This document shows positions 35,901 through 47,536 of a stretch of DNA of 64,000 nt, in pieces. Origin of the DNA: Membranipora membranacea. Lineage: Eukaryota; Bryozoa; Gymnolaemata; Cheilostomatida; Membraniporidae. Location of the stretch: NCBI GenBank assembly GCA_914767715.1, contig OU612073.1:25420001-25484000 (forward strand). Direction: 5' to 3'. Numbering within the stretch: position 1 is the first letter of the stretch; every line of letters starts with the position of its first letter. The translations under genes were made by a program, and so were the position numbers. Below the pieces are notes generated by a model. It was not told the DNA's origin. It did not search any database and saw only the letters and a list, made by a program, of their open reading frames with translations.

Positions 35901-38035
35901 CTATCATAGTCTTTGTCTATTTATCTATGTACAGTTCAATTCAAAATTACCAGGTACCAACCAAGGTCAACAGTTAAATAGCTTGCTCTTCTGCTTCCAA
36001 TTTACAAGGTTAGATTTTGAAGTACATTTTGTCCTCTGCTGTGGTAAACACAGGTTTTCTAAGCATATAGAGCAATGGGCGATGAAGCAAGGCCGCCCCC
36101 AGAGCTGGAGAGAAAAAGTCTAATCACTACAGTATTCTGTTTGTGTCTTATAGAAGTGAACGAGTGTGCCGGCTCTCCATGTACTGATCCTAATTCATAC
36201 TGTGTTGATTCTGTTGGCTCATTTGAGTGTCTGTGTAGTAAAGGATACTATTCTGTAAATGGTCTGTGTACAGGTAAGACTGGTCTGTGTACAGGTAAGA
36301 CTGGTCTGTGTACAGGTAAGACTGGTTGAGGCTACGATGATATAGATACCAGATTACTGGACTATACCTATATACTGCCCTTGATGCTGGTGACAAGCAG
36401 CAAGCTAGTATAGCATCGTATATCGTTGCTTAGTGTTTTCTTTGGCAAAACTGGTGAGATTCAGGATTGCGTGAAGTTCCGTGTCAAATTTGATTGCTTC
36501 TCACTACCTTCAACACTCACTCAGAATTAGTAAAGCACATGTGAGATTGTTAATGTTGGATCTCCGATGGGCAAATTCACAAGCCTGTCTTTCATTGGGG
36601 TCTTCTATTGGGTATGATCACATTGGGATTGTCTATTTACATGAACTTATATAATTCAGATGTGAATGAGTGCACATCTTTTGGTAATGCTGATGTATGT
36701 TCGGAGCTCAATGCAGAATGTACGAACACAGTAGGCGGTTTTACATGTGATACATGCAGGCGGGGATTCGAGCCTGACGGCACTGACGGCGATTGCTGTG
36801 AGTTTACATTCAAATTTCAGTACTTGTATCTCATATTGATGATTCGGCTTCTGTTGATTGAAATGTCTCAAGAGCATGTTTAGATTATCAAAGAACTGTT
36901 TGATAAAGCTAAAAATTAGCGCCGTCTGGTTTTGTGACATTTGCTTTTGTAAATGATTGTTGCAAATCAAATGCAATGAACACAGTTTTCAAAGGGTTTT
37001 TCCTGACTTCATAAGACCATGCTCTTATACACATTTTTATTTGATAAAGCGATAAATATAGGACAAATTTAGTGTTTGTGAAACATTGAAAAGAATTTAA
37101 TTTCCAGTCAAACTAACAATTCCGTCAAATTTAATATCATTGCCATACGCTGCAGCCTAATCCCCCTAACCTACCTAACTTCAGGCGTGATCCAATAGGC
37201 TTGGATATGCAGTTGCTTCCCATGTGTGGAAGTGACCCAAAGCGCGGGTAAACCCGAGCCTAAACTCCTCCATGACATGTTTTAAGCTGACTCAGCTATG
37301 GGTACAAATATAAGAAGAGTTGTTAGTTTGTTAGGGATAGTAGCAACACAATTGGCACATTCAATTGTTCCGGTGATATTATTACACAGCTTGTATTGAG
37401 AGTGAGTCAGGATTTGGTACATGCTATATTTACGTGGATACACCGACTCCGTGGGCTGAAGCTCGAGAAGATTGTCTGGACGCTGGAGGCGATCTTGTTG
37501 TGATGAGTTCCCCTGAGCAGGGCCGATTTGATGCACTAACTGCTGCAAGGAATACCGATGGTGAGAATAACAATCAGATTATCTTGCCTTAATATGTCAT
37601 GTAAAGTCATTCACCAAGTGCTCCGAATCCTTCCGAGCTGGTGCAAAATCAGCAAGTCAAACAGACTTATTAAAAATACAAGATATGAAAAATATTCAGG
37701 TTACGTGCTAGGTTATCTGAGGAGTGGACATGCTATAATGACAGGAAAACTTCTATTTTCAAATTTCAGGCAGGACAACAGTTTTTTACTGGATTGGTGG
37801 ACAGCAGGCAACTATCAAAACAAACACCTGGAAGTGGGTGGATGGAAGCAGCTTTTCTCCTAGTAGCCCCTTGTGGATCAACAATGAGCCTAACGACTTT
37901 AACAAGAATAAAATTGCATGCTTAACATCGCCACCTGCGACCTTCGGTTCATTATCCACATTCTATAACCTGTATGACTTCCGATGTGAGGCAGCATCAC
38001 CATATGTATGTGAGGTACCAGTGGATACACCATAG
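29918..38035 (+). CDS. Secreted chitin-binding / 14-EGF / C-type lectin protein, 13 exons, intact
   Basis: Exons are 29918-29923, 31154-31226, 31876-32082, 32354-32581, 33189-33419, 33651-33881, 34108-34338, 34658-34888, 35208-35438, 36154-36273, 36660-36797, 37390-37560 and 37770-38035. They total 2364 nt (787 residues plus TAG), with every phase matching; all introns after the first are phase 1. Exons 1-2 form a signal peptide (MGLCTVKLVMIMGSILVM). Exon 3 is a CBM14/peritrophin-like domain (YLPCPSGLIFD, CSCNFGW). Exon 4 and exons 5-9 carry two EGF domains each, and exons 10-11 carry one Ca-binding EGF each (EVNEC, DVNEC). Exons 12-13 are a C-type lectin domain (WAEAREDCLDAGGDL, YWIGG, WKWVDGS, NEPNDFN, ending YVCEV). 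The EPN motif suggests mannose-type sugar binding, although the usual WND is replaced by YDF. No membrane segment is seen. A role in glycan recognition or extracellular matrix is inferred. AATAAA lies at 38283. Confidence 0.92.
30485..30552. repeat. 31-bp tandem duplication in EGF-lectin intron 1
   Basis: The 31-base unit beginning CACAATCAAAGTAACCTTTA occurs twice head to tail without mismatch (30485-30515, 30516-30546), followed by the first six bases again. Confidence 0.95.
30801..30880. repeat. Hairpin-forming inverted repeat in EGF-lectin intron 1
   Basis: Arms of about 36 bases surround a loop AAGTATG. The left arm ends CTTATCTGTACT and the right starts AGTACAGATAAG; GGCTGAGG is opposed by CCTCAGCC. 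A few mismatches lie in the outer part. It could be a small palindromic insertion. Confidence 0.85.
33189..35725 (+). repeat. Tandem array of five symmetrical double-EGF exons plus a remnant
   Basis: Five 231-nt exons (33189, 33651, 34108, 34658, 35208) and their flanking introns are near-identical. Spacings are 462, 457, 550 and 550. Copies 4 and 5, including the intron with its GCTCACTCACTGAGTGAGC palindrome, look identical base for base over about 508 nt. Copy 1 is most diverged at its start (TVSTCNGNGVC versus THSTCNGNGEC), and copy 2 has CSAAYTG where others have CSGAYTG. Each exon is phase 1-1, so gain or loss keeps the frame. A sixth copy at about 35655-35725 has lost its acceptor and most of the first EGF. 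Confidence 0.95.
36261..36323 (+). repeat. Triplicated 21-bp unit carrying a 5' splice site
   Basis: GGTCTGTGTACAGGTAAGAC plus T occurs three times in tandem (36261, 36282, 36303). Each copy contains the exon end TGTACAG and the donor GTAAGA, giving donors at 36274, 36295 and 36316. As 21 is a multiple of three, use of the second or third donor adds GKTGLCT once or twice in frame at the end of the first Ca-binding EGF. Confidence 0.95.
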
Positions 38036-38117
38036 AGTTATAATATACTCTATTAGTATACATAGTATATATATATATACTCTAGTTAGTATATAATAAC
38101 TCTATGGGATACACCAT
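38023..38117. mobile_element. 84-bp palindromic insertion at the EGF-lectin stop codon
   Basis: The direct repeat GGATACACCAT (38023-38033 and 38107-38117) brackets an AT-rich inverted repeat: CCATAGAGTTATAATATAC at left is opposed by GTATATAATAACTCTATGG at right. The present stop TAG (38033-38035) uses the first bases of the insertion. Without it the frame would continue two codons (Ser, His) to TAA. This looks like a small foldback insertion with a target duplication of up to 11 bp. Confidence 0.75.
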
Positions 38118-38634
38118 CACACTAATCATAGACCTCATTCATAAACCTTACCTTTACTTTGCCACTTGGGCTGACTTATTTAGCATCATCACACATTTGT
38201 AATATTAATATTTTATATGTAAAAAAAATTATTCTCAATTGTTGAATTGAATAGAAAAAATATTCAAATTTGATTATACCAGAATAAAACTGCATAATCA
38301 TCCTCAACCTGGGTTTGTTCATTGCACTTCCAAGTAGGCAAGTGGTCACGAGCAACCAGTATAGTGCAGTGTTATTGAGGTGATTTGTCTAAGAGTAAAT
38401 CTGAAACTGTATTAGCGCTAGAATCACATACTTTGTCATTTTTATGTAGCTTGTCATTTGCAAAGGTTTGCAAATATTCAAAAACTAAGATCAAAATTTG
38501 TTTTACGGGAATTCTCTGAGCTGGTGGTGATCCTGGTGTAAAACTAGACTGTCACAACATCACATAAGAGCATTGCCGTTAGGATAACACTGACAATATC
38601 CACAGAAATCTATACTGAACATGCATGTGAGCTC

Positions 38635-39243
38635 TAAAGCTCAGGCAACACGGGGTTGTTTTCTCAAGATACGTATAAATTTTCACGAAAACATTCGTAC
38701 GAATAGGGATTCTCACGATTTCATGAAACATTGTATGTTCACGATGCACGAAACCGAATCGTATAAATTTTCACAAAATGCTATCTGATTGGCTGTCAGA
38801 ATTGATTGATTGGCTGTCTATTTTGATCGATGAGTCAAGGCCATATCTATGTAAACAACTTCCGTTAAAAAGATAGAATGGATGATCAATGTGGAGCTTC
38901 TCATTGATTTGGACCTGGAGCAAGTGGGAGAAGGGATACAATGACTAATGGGGTATCAAATTGAATAGATATGAGGAGATAGTTGAGCCTAAGCATATCC
39001 AGAAGCTGAATCACTGGTTGGTATAATAAACAAGAAGAAAAAGCTTCTCCTTGGTTTAGTTTCTTAGTTATCACTGTAGGCCTATGGTTTAGATTGGCTG
39101 AGGGGGATTACAGTAGGATTACACCCATAAATCATTAGTACGAATTTGGGAAATGACAATCATGTGTGGCAGGCTGATATTCGTACGAAATTTAATTTGC
39201 ACGAATTAGTGGAAATTTGCACGAGCGTGTGGCCTTAGCTTAA
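38635..39243. mobile_element. Harbinger-like MITE
   Basis: Terminal inverted repeats AGCTCAGGCAACACG (38638) and CGTGTGGCCTTAGCT (ending 39240) match at 13 of 15. They are flanked by TAA on both sides (38635-38637, 39241-39243). A 3-bp TAA duplication is typical of PIF/Harbinger. Internally the body repeats CGTACGAAT and TTTTCACGAAA motifs near both ends (38685-38710 and 39180-39215). No transposase is present in the 603-bp body. Confidence 0.72.
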
Positions 39244-40171
39244 GTCCTTAGATGAAGTGACAGAAAGATATTGAATGATGTTGGCATGACTGACTGAGAT
39301 TATCACGTACAAGTGCTATATAGAGTAGCTATTCACTGCAATTTCTACATGCTCATTTGCCCAATCATTTTTTCACTGTAAATACTTATGGGCTATTGCC
39401 AATGAAAATTACTGCATCTAACTGTTGAATAAACAAATATGAGGCACCACTAGTAAGTTGATGAACCTGGCTAGATAATGGGGACGTAGGGAGTACCCCC
39501 GACCCCCTGCTAGGAAACAGGGATTTCAGGAATAATCTACTGTAGTACCATCAGTTAACCCTCAGCAATAAAAAAATTATCAAAACTAAAATGTGAGAAA
39601 ACCTTAATTTTGGCGCTACTACTTTCTGCAGCTTCGATGAAAATTAGATAAGTCATGGCGTCTTTTTCACCAGGTGGGCAGAGGGATGATTTTTTTCAAA
39701 CTGCTGTATGGCAGTTCTGATCCTTGTGGAAATAAATATTACATGTTCTTAGTGTATTATTTTGAAAGGAACACTGACACAGATGGAAAGGTATAACAAA
39801 CACCTTTGAGAATTCCATGTTGTTTGAGTTATTCGAAAACCTCATAAGTCGCAGTCAATCAGGCCCGTCGGAGGTCATTGTAGATCAAAGCAGGCAGCAG
39901 ATAAATAGGCCGATGTTTTCAATTAACGGATGAATTAGTTAGCTTAATTTGTCCAGAATTATATTTTCATCACTTAGAAAACAGCTCCTACTAGAAAACA
40001 GTTCCTACCAGATTTTGTGCAAAAAACTGTGTGTACATGTCTTTTTTTTACCAGATATCAATCATATTATTATCAATAAATCATACAACTACAGATCTAC
40101 ATTATTTTCTGTATAAATATTTTGCTCAACATGCATAGATTGGCATGATTTGATACGGGTATTACAATAAC
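39244..40171. other. Spacer
   Basis: Nothing recognisable is seen apart from AT-rich unique sequence. Confidence 0.5.
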
Positions 40172-40307
40172 ATGGGCGTGAGGACGCTAGGCCACACCTC
40201 CCACACCCTCCCGGACCGCTCCATGTCGCCTGCATCAAAGCTGCTGTCCACCACTAGAGCTACCCACGAAGAAAGAAGTCCACTTAGACCACTGAAGTTA
40301 TCTAGTG
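40172..40307 (+). CDS. Candidate first coding exon of an unknown gene
   Basis: The frame starts MGVRTLGHTSHTLPDRSMSP and runs 45 codons to a good donor (TCTAGTG then GTATGT), phase 1. Base composition is clearly more GC-rich than the surroundings. A possible TATA (TATAAATA, about 40112) lies 60 bases upstream. The peptide is rich in Ser, Thr, Pro and Arg and matches no family I know. A phase-compatible 3' exon could start at 43054 (after TGTGATTGCAG), but that link is speculative. Confidence 0.25.
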
Positions 40308-40421
40308 GTATGTCTGATCAATGCTTACAACTTTGGCTGAGCCACAGATGCTGTCAAACAACCAACAGAAATGATCAGAGACAGTAAATTTGCTGGAAGT
40401 AGCCATGTTTAGCGTTCACAG

Positions 40422-40474
40422 TGTGTGTGTGTGTGTGTGCGCGTGCGTGTGTGCGTGTGTGCGTGCGTGTGTGT
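40422..40474. repeat. GT/GC dinucleotide microsatellite
   Basis: A run of about 26 GT or GC dinucleotides, interrupted by GCGC and GCGT steps. There is no coding signal around it. Confidence 0.95.
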
Positions 40475-41339
40475 ATTTGGCAGAGTATTACAGCAGTGGA
40501 AAGGAACATAAGTTGACCTCATCAGTTATACGTTAAAGCACATGATAAAGCAGAGAATTAGGAGTCGTCCATGTGAGTCTTTAGTGGCTGGTGGTATTGA
40601 TTGGTAGAGAATATGATGTGGATTTTGTTTTATACTATACTGGGTCAAGGATTGATAGGGGGATGGGAAAGTGGTATATATAAAGCTTAAATTCGTTTGA
40701 CTGAATGAAGTTTTCTGCATGGGTGTGTAAAATAGACTCCCCCAACTCACCTAAGTGCCACTCACATTATTGAACCACTTTTATATACTTTTCATGTGGA
40801 TTCAAACTCATATAAAAAACAATGGGCTGTATAAATTTGGAGTTATCTGCTCTCATTTGCTAAAATAATTCATTTGACTTTTTACCTGCAAGCTTTTTTT
40901 TGGGACTATGATCAACGATGGAGATATTCAGAAATGCAGAAATTCTGAACTACATGGGAAAATAATTTTAATCTTGGCATTGCTCAGTTAATTTTGACCA
41001 TCAATCATTGTCATCGCTCTTATTCAATGCCGAGATTATTCAAGATTGACAAATAATAAATGTTACAAGGGTGAGTAGTACAGATCATGAATAAATAAGA
41101 AATTGCCTTCCCCTGGTTAACTCTTGATGGAGTATAGCCACATATGTGAGGCAGGAAATCTCCAATATTGTTGCTAGGTACTTAGTCTACGCCACAGATG
41201 CTTGTTCTGTCACAATAGTGTTCGGTATTTGGTGAGATTATTCTTAGGCACAAGCTTTGTACCCTTTCCAACTTGGAAATGTCTTCCCGAGATATATAAT
41301 AATATAGGAACTGCCATGACATAGACTGTAGACGTTCTG

Positions 41340-41930
41340 TTATTTTAGCCTTCGCATTTGGTGCAATGCAATGTTTTGCAATGCAATAGTTTTGTATCTG
41401 GCAGCTGGTTTGCAGTACGTCGACTTAACACTAATGGCACAATGCTCATTTGTGGCTATAGGTGGTTCTTTTCCACAGCCAATGGATATATACTCTTGAA
41501 TGTGAATGAATGCCATGTCAAGAATATTGCCTTCAAGAGTCAGAAAGTCTACGAGCTGTACAAAGGGAAACAACAATGCAATATCAGATGTCTCGAGATC
41601 ACTAAAGTCCCCACAGATGAATGTTTTGCATCATGGGTATTTTCCAATGCAGCTTGATATTGAAGAGACAATGTGATCAAGAGTCTTTTCTTTCTCTGCC
41701 TTGGTTAAAGATGGTGGATGATAAATAACTCCAAACAGTACAGGATTGTAGTTTGGTTGATGTAAACGAAACCAGTAAGTTAATACTTTTTCATCAGTGT
41801 ATGAAGAGGGTTCAACTATCGACAGAGACGGTCTAACATACACAGCGACACCACCACATCTCCTCTGTTGTCGATGCGTTGTATGTAGGTCCAAGCCTCT
41901 GATACCAAACACCTTTTCCTTTTCCTTTTA
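41340..41930 (-). mobile_element. LINE endonuclease fragment
   Basis: The minus-strand translation of 41912-41631 contains GGVAVYVRPSLS and VLFGVIYHPPS, motifs of the apurinic endonuclease domain of CR1/jockey-like LINEs. The homology continues across a frame break into a segment with GDFSDLETSDIALL (about 41620-41560), equivalent to the GDFN region. No reverse transcriptase follows, so this is a 3'-truncated or rearranged scrap. Confidence 0.72.
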
Positions 41931-42523
41931 TTTAACCATGATTCTGTGAGGAAAATTATATCATACAATAAAGTGTTTCGGAAGAAATGTTAACCTTATT
42001 AGCATCTTAAAGGCACACAGTACATTACGCCAGCTGAGTTAAAGTTAAAGGTTTCGTATGTGACAATCCGCCAAAATCATAGTAGCCAGATGATGATCTG
42101 CTCCCAAGGAGCTCATGGCAAAGAGCAAAATCATTATTGTACATGTAGGCACAGGCAATGCACAAATCAACAATAAACAGACCTTTAATCATTTACGGCA
42201 AGCTTTCTCATGAGATAGCTTGAGGATTTCTAAAAGTGATTAGTAGTCCTTATTATCAGTCATGAACTACTATCTGCTGACTTTTACATGCTGGCTGCAC
42301 TGAAAGGCATCTTATGTTTAAGATGTAACCTTCGGTTGCTACGACAGCACCCCATTCGGCTAAATTTATACAATTGTCTAATTACATGTATTCTGATCTG
42401 TACTGGTCATATTAATGAAATCTATGGACCATCATAGTATCTGGGTTTCATCATTCCTCGTATACAGTATATCACACAAGTGTTACACCATACCAACTGT
42501 GATTTCCTTTATTTCACTTGTAC

Positions 42524-42657
42524 TATTGTACTTAGTCTAAGTGCTCAGACTCCAAGGCGCAGGGAGTTACTTGCGCAAGCTATCAAAGGAGTTTGATAGC
42601 TTGCGCAAGTAACTCCCTGCGCCTTGGAGTCTGAGCACTTAGACTATATTGTACTTA
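42524..42657. mobile_element. Perfect 112-bp hairpin element with flanking direct repeats
   Basis: From 42534 to 42645 the sequence is a palindrome with two 54-base arms and a loop GGAG. The arm begins AGTCTAAGTGCTCAGACTCC and ends GCAAGCTATCAAA; no mismatch was found. The direct repeat TATTGTACTTA flanks it at 42524-42534 and 42647-42657. The arms are GC-richer than their surroundings. This looks like a very young foldback insertion; a hairpin RNA source is a weaker alternative. Confidence 0.85.
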
Positions 42658-43347
42658 ATTTGATCCATTATCTCCTGCAAAAAATTCCAGTCATGTGCTT
42701 GTCCCTACAATTAAAACTAACTGTACATTCATAGTCTACCATATGATCGATTCGTTGACTCTGCAGGTCCTTACACTTATAATCCCATCCTTGGCACCTG
42801 CATAATAAAATATGGAAGCATAACTCCACACAGAGAGAAATATTGCGGTGTATGTGATAAGAGCCTTCTGGTAAAACATTCTTCTTGTGAGTTTGCGGTG
42901 TTTTAGCGTTATCCTAAACAAAGGGTCTTATGGTAAATCGACTTAAATATTTCATTTACCAGAAGAAATGATAAACTACATGGTGTGGCTTTCTTATTGT
43001 AATCTTACGGTAAATGTGTCATAATCATGAGTGCTTTGTCTCTGTGATTGCAGCATACATGACTATGACTATTCAACAAATGTGTCACAACCAAGAAGGG
43101 AATACGTGTTGTTTGAAATCCGAAATTGGGAACAGGGCTTTATAATCTGCTTTAGAGGCAATACCCCTAAATCATTTCGACAGTGGTTTTGGTCATATTA
43201 TTATGAATATTGCAATGTGTTTGCTGGAATTTGTGTTTATTTTCAATATTATTTGCCTGCCCACCGTGTGATAAAAACTTACAGGGATTAAAAATAGAAA
43301 ATTCATAATATTGTTGATATAAAAAAGTACAAATTTCCAATTGCGTG

Positions 43348-46300
43348 TCAAAGGACAACGTGTCTTATACAGAGAAATATCAAGCCATTGTCAGTATGAA
43401 CCAGAGATGCAGGCGAAAGATATGGTAGAATGTTTTGCTTCACTGTTATAATCTCTTCTGTTTCATGAGTAACCTGGTAGGCATGATAGTGGGAACAGAA
43501 AAACGTTTCAACTACAGCGCATGTGAACTGATACGTGCTCCCATCAGGAAGCATAGATTTGATTTTGCCAAATACAGGCTGGGTTAGCGTGTCGTTTACC
43601 TCAACCACCAAGTAATCTCCAACACGATAATCAGTACCTCCTATTTCTACACCATGTTTATTTTTGACTATATTCATCACAGTCTCCTGGGTATCAGCAT
43701 ATTCCTTGATTTGGTAGCGTTTTGCCACTGTGAGAGGAAGGTTCTTGAAGTTACCTACAGAAAAATAAAACTCGAGATTTAAGCATTGTTCCTTTCTGGA
43801 ATGTACTACCATTTAGCATTTTCAAAGGAAATAGTTTGTGCCTGAAGGGCGGGCCGCAAATGTCTGTGCAAATTTGCTCCATCTCCTACTCCTAAGTTGG
43901 TGTTGAGGAAATATATCACACTGTTACAACTGGTATGAATGGAAATCATACTCACACGAAACTGAGGCCACTAGCTTTGCCAGACGATGTTTAGATTCAT
44001 ATCGCATGCACCAGTAATTGATAAGCGGCCCATGATCTCTGATGCTGTGACCATAGTGTGTCATGAAATGGGCTTTGGGAGTTAGGTTTGCTATATCTCC
44101 ATACACCTATGAGAAAAGACAAGTATAAAACAGGCGTCATTAAGGGTGAACTGAGCTGTCAGGGAGGAAAGCTAAATTGTTTAAAGTTATAAAATGTGCT
44201 GGGGCTGTGGAAGTTCGAGGCAGATATAGTTCATTATACAAATATTTTATGATAATACAGTATACATATTAAAGATTTTGGCACCAGCACCACCTTGGAA
44301 GAGGGAGGGCAGGCATAGGAGTTCAATAACGGCATTGGCAAAACTTTGTGCATGCTCAGCTTAGACCTTTCAGCAACAACTGACTGGGCTGAGGCAGAAC
44401 CATAAGTGATGCGCTTGAATTTCAACTTACAGCGATAAACATGCTGTGATGTTCCTCTATTAGCCCTTCTAAGGTGTAACTGCAGTCAATTGTCATCTCG
44501 GGAGCAAAAACAATATCCATTATTGTCCTAAGCAGAAGAAATATTGCCCACTCAGGGTAGTCCACAGGGATTAGGTGTCCAATCATCTGTGGAAGAAATC
44601 TGATGAGAGCCCACATTTGGCTGGCACTTTGTTTCATTGACTCGACATTCCGTTGAACAGAGGGCCTGTTGGAGGCTTCGTGTCTGCTGCAAAACATAAA
44701 CAATTTCTGATAATTTGTCTGGTCCATAGGTAACAGAGCTGACGATGATTTACTCACATCTCTCGGCTGTTATTGTCACCATTTCAAAGTCTGTAATTGA
44801 GTAGGTTAGGCCTACTGAAATCATATTTTTTCTACTTATGTTGTTGAGTAGCCTAGGTAAGAATCATCCACCAAAGTGAAAACTTACCCATAGTCCAGTG
44901 ATATGATCTTTTGGTTGAGATAATCCAGCGTAATTATCTTGTCCTGTATCAGGGCTTCAAGCAAACATTTAACCTCTGTCTTCCCCAAGCCTTCCAATAT
45001 ATCATGCCTGCAACATAGAGATAAACATCTTTGCTGATTTCTATTCATTTTTTTAAATTAGGTTTCTGCTTGAAAATTTCAAGTAAAATAATTGATTAAA
45101 AATCAAGTTTAAAAAAAATGCAGCGTTGTTGTCTGTAAGTCTACGCTAGAGAGGTCAAGACTAGAGTGTCGACCCCCACCCCCACAAAGCCTCCTTCAGC
45201 CGACCCCGACAGCCCGCTCTCCTCCTCTCCCATCAAATTTATGAGTAATAATCTTATAAAACTCACATCACATCGGGAACTGTAGAATCAACACCAGAGA
45301 AGTAAGAGAGTTCATCCAGTGCACATGGTTGTTTGACTCCATGTGAGGATGTAAGATCAGCATTATCCAGTACCATTTCAACATCTAGATGATTACCAAT
45401 GGCAGAACGCCGGAGCTGATCTCGACAGTGGGTTGATTCTGGGATCTCGTTTTTTGATATGTAGCAGAACCTACAGCAATGGCCTCCACTGAAACTCTGT
45501 ATCATTCCGAGGATAGCATTAGCAGCAAGATTATCACCAACTATGTGTTCCAAAGTTGCATATAGCTTCCCGTCATTGCCAGCAAGTGATACACCAGAAT
45601 ACAAAGCTTCCATATCCGCAATGAATGGTTTGAGAATCGCAGCATATCCATATTCCTTCACATCACTTGCATGGCAAACAATTGCAAGATGTATCGCTCT
45701 GAGTTTACTTGCAGCCTTTCCAGGAATGGTATAGTAGAACATTGTTAACTTGTGAACTCCAGCACGTGACCCTAATGGATTCGCTACCTCAATGTCATCA
45801 TGATAAAGTATCAACTTTAAGGCTGTCGGATTGTTTGAGTGGAATTCTGAGGATTTGAAACGATGAGTGTCCAGGTAAGAGGCAACAACATCCTGTGATG
45901 GTTGTTGAGGCTGAACTCTAGAGTAGTATTGGTTGTACTTTTCCAACATCGGGATAATTGGCACATACTGGGCTTCAACATCCACATTGACATTCGACCC
46001 ATCAGGACGTACATCTTCACGCTCCCCAATTTTGTAGGGTTTGGAAAGCACAAGCCCTTTACCTGTGAAGTACTTCATTCGTTGGTATTCTGTTGATAGA
46101 TTGGTAAACAGCCCCTGTGCATGTTTTATTTCAGCTCTTAGCGACTTCAATGCATCATTATCGCTGACCATATCCTTTGGCAAAGTGTCAACAAAGTCCG
46201 TTACTAGATTGTCCAATCTACTAACTGTCGTCATGATAAGCGCTGTGACAGATTCTACAGTATGTTGGACTTGCTTTGTAGTTGAGGTTCCCTTGGTGTA

Positions 46301-47536
46301 CAACTCAAGCAAAAACCTAGATGAGCAAAAAAAATTTGGTTTTAATGAGAGAATTCAACATACATGTATATTAGAAAATGGACGTAGCATACAAATGACA
46401 AGTCATAATTGGTATGTTGATCACTCTATAATATTCGTATTGCTTTACATACTCATGTATCTCATGCTTAAATTATTGTTTCTTGTTACCCATTATACAT
46501 TATGCTACCCATTATCATACAGAAGCACCCTACCTTTCCGCAGCCTGTCTTTGGGGATGAATACTTTGATAGCTGTGTTCTATGGTATCTCCATCATTTT
46601 CCTCACAATCCTCAAAATGTTCGATATCTACCAAAAGGATACAAGCTAGAATATGATAGATTACAGCATCAGTTCCCAAAGTCCCATCAGTCCAAAAGTA
46701 ATGGATAGTAGAATTCAACTACAAAGTGAGTCTTTCCTGAATCACTGTTCTATCATCCATTTATCATATTGAAACTTTTTCAAATCAGTCATCAAACTAA
46801 CCTGGAGTCATTGGGTGACTGACATCCACGTCACAATCTTCAGCCTGGTCACTATCTCGGTCACATAGTGTACTTACTGCTTCAGAATGAAGATCCTGAG
46901 CTACAAACATATTAAACATTATTATAAATTCATGGACAAGAGGTTAAATTTACAGTAGGCTATGGCTATTGGTGGAGTTACTCCATCGGTATAAAATTTT
47001 GTGTCTAGCTAAAAATCTGGCATTTTTTCATTACACATTGAATGATGGCGCAGTTACAACCTTCAAAAATTCAATTCGGCTGCTTGACAAAAGTTGACTT
47101 GATGTTTACCTGGTAATTGGGAAGCTTGCCCGTTGTTATGGCATTGTCCTCGTAGCTCAGGGCAGAGTGGTGCCATCACTAGGTCAGAACCATTCATGTG
47201 AAGCTTGATATGCTTTCTGTATGATTCCAAACCACTATGACATTTCCATACACATGATCCACAGCGCTACAATAATATAACAGTCTTTCAATCACTCATA
47301 CTCAATGATAATCAAAGGACATTCTTTTTTGGTTTCAATCTGGAACTTGCTTGCTGGTAATCAACAGACAAGTAAGCAAGTGCTAAAAGATTACTTACCA
47401 ATGGATGCCGTATTGGATTGCTTTCAAACTTAGTGATTTCTAGCTTATGATAGAGCTCAGTGTGCCGCACAATGGCTCTTGGAGATTGATTAGTAAAGTT
47501 GACAGAGCAGTAGAAGCAGATATAACTACACTTCAT
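43348..47536 (-). CDS. C2H2-finger transposase-like protein, nine exons, intact
   Basis: Minus-strand exons are 47536-47399, 47266-47110, 46900-46802, 46645-46534, 46316-45267, 45007-44888, 44686-44431, 44106-43956 and 43754-43348. The sum is 2490 nt (829 residues plus TGA), with every phase agreeing. Exons 1-2 carry C2H2 fingers (CFYCSVNF with HTELYH; CGSCVWKC with HIKLH). Exon 4 is acidic. Exon 5 contains LYHDDIEVANPLGSRAGVHK, GDNLAANAILGM and the Cys/His knot HCCRFC. The exon 5/6 junction gives PDVMHDILEGLG. Later segments include PKAHFMTHYGHSIRDHGPL and YWCMRYESKHRLAK. These motifs recur in a multicopy family of invertebrate and fish proteins that I believe derive from DNA transposases, though I cannot name the superfamily with confidence. 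Asp in HDDIE and GDN and Glu in LEG are candidate catalytic residues. A polyadenylation signal (minus AATAAA) is at 43241-43236. Terminal repeats were not identified, so it may be an active element or a domesticated gene. Confidence 0.82.

Noticed and set aside
43031-43291. Plus-strand ORF near the 3' end of the transposase-like gene
   Set aside because: It overlaps the 3' UTR and polyadenylation signal of the minus-strand gene and shows no homology; kept only as a speculative 3' exon for the 40172 candidate.
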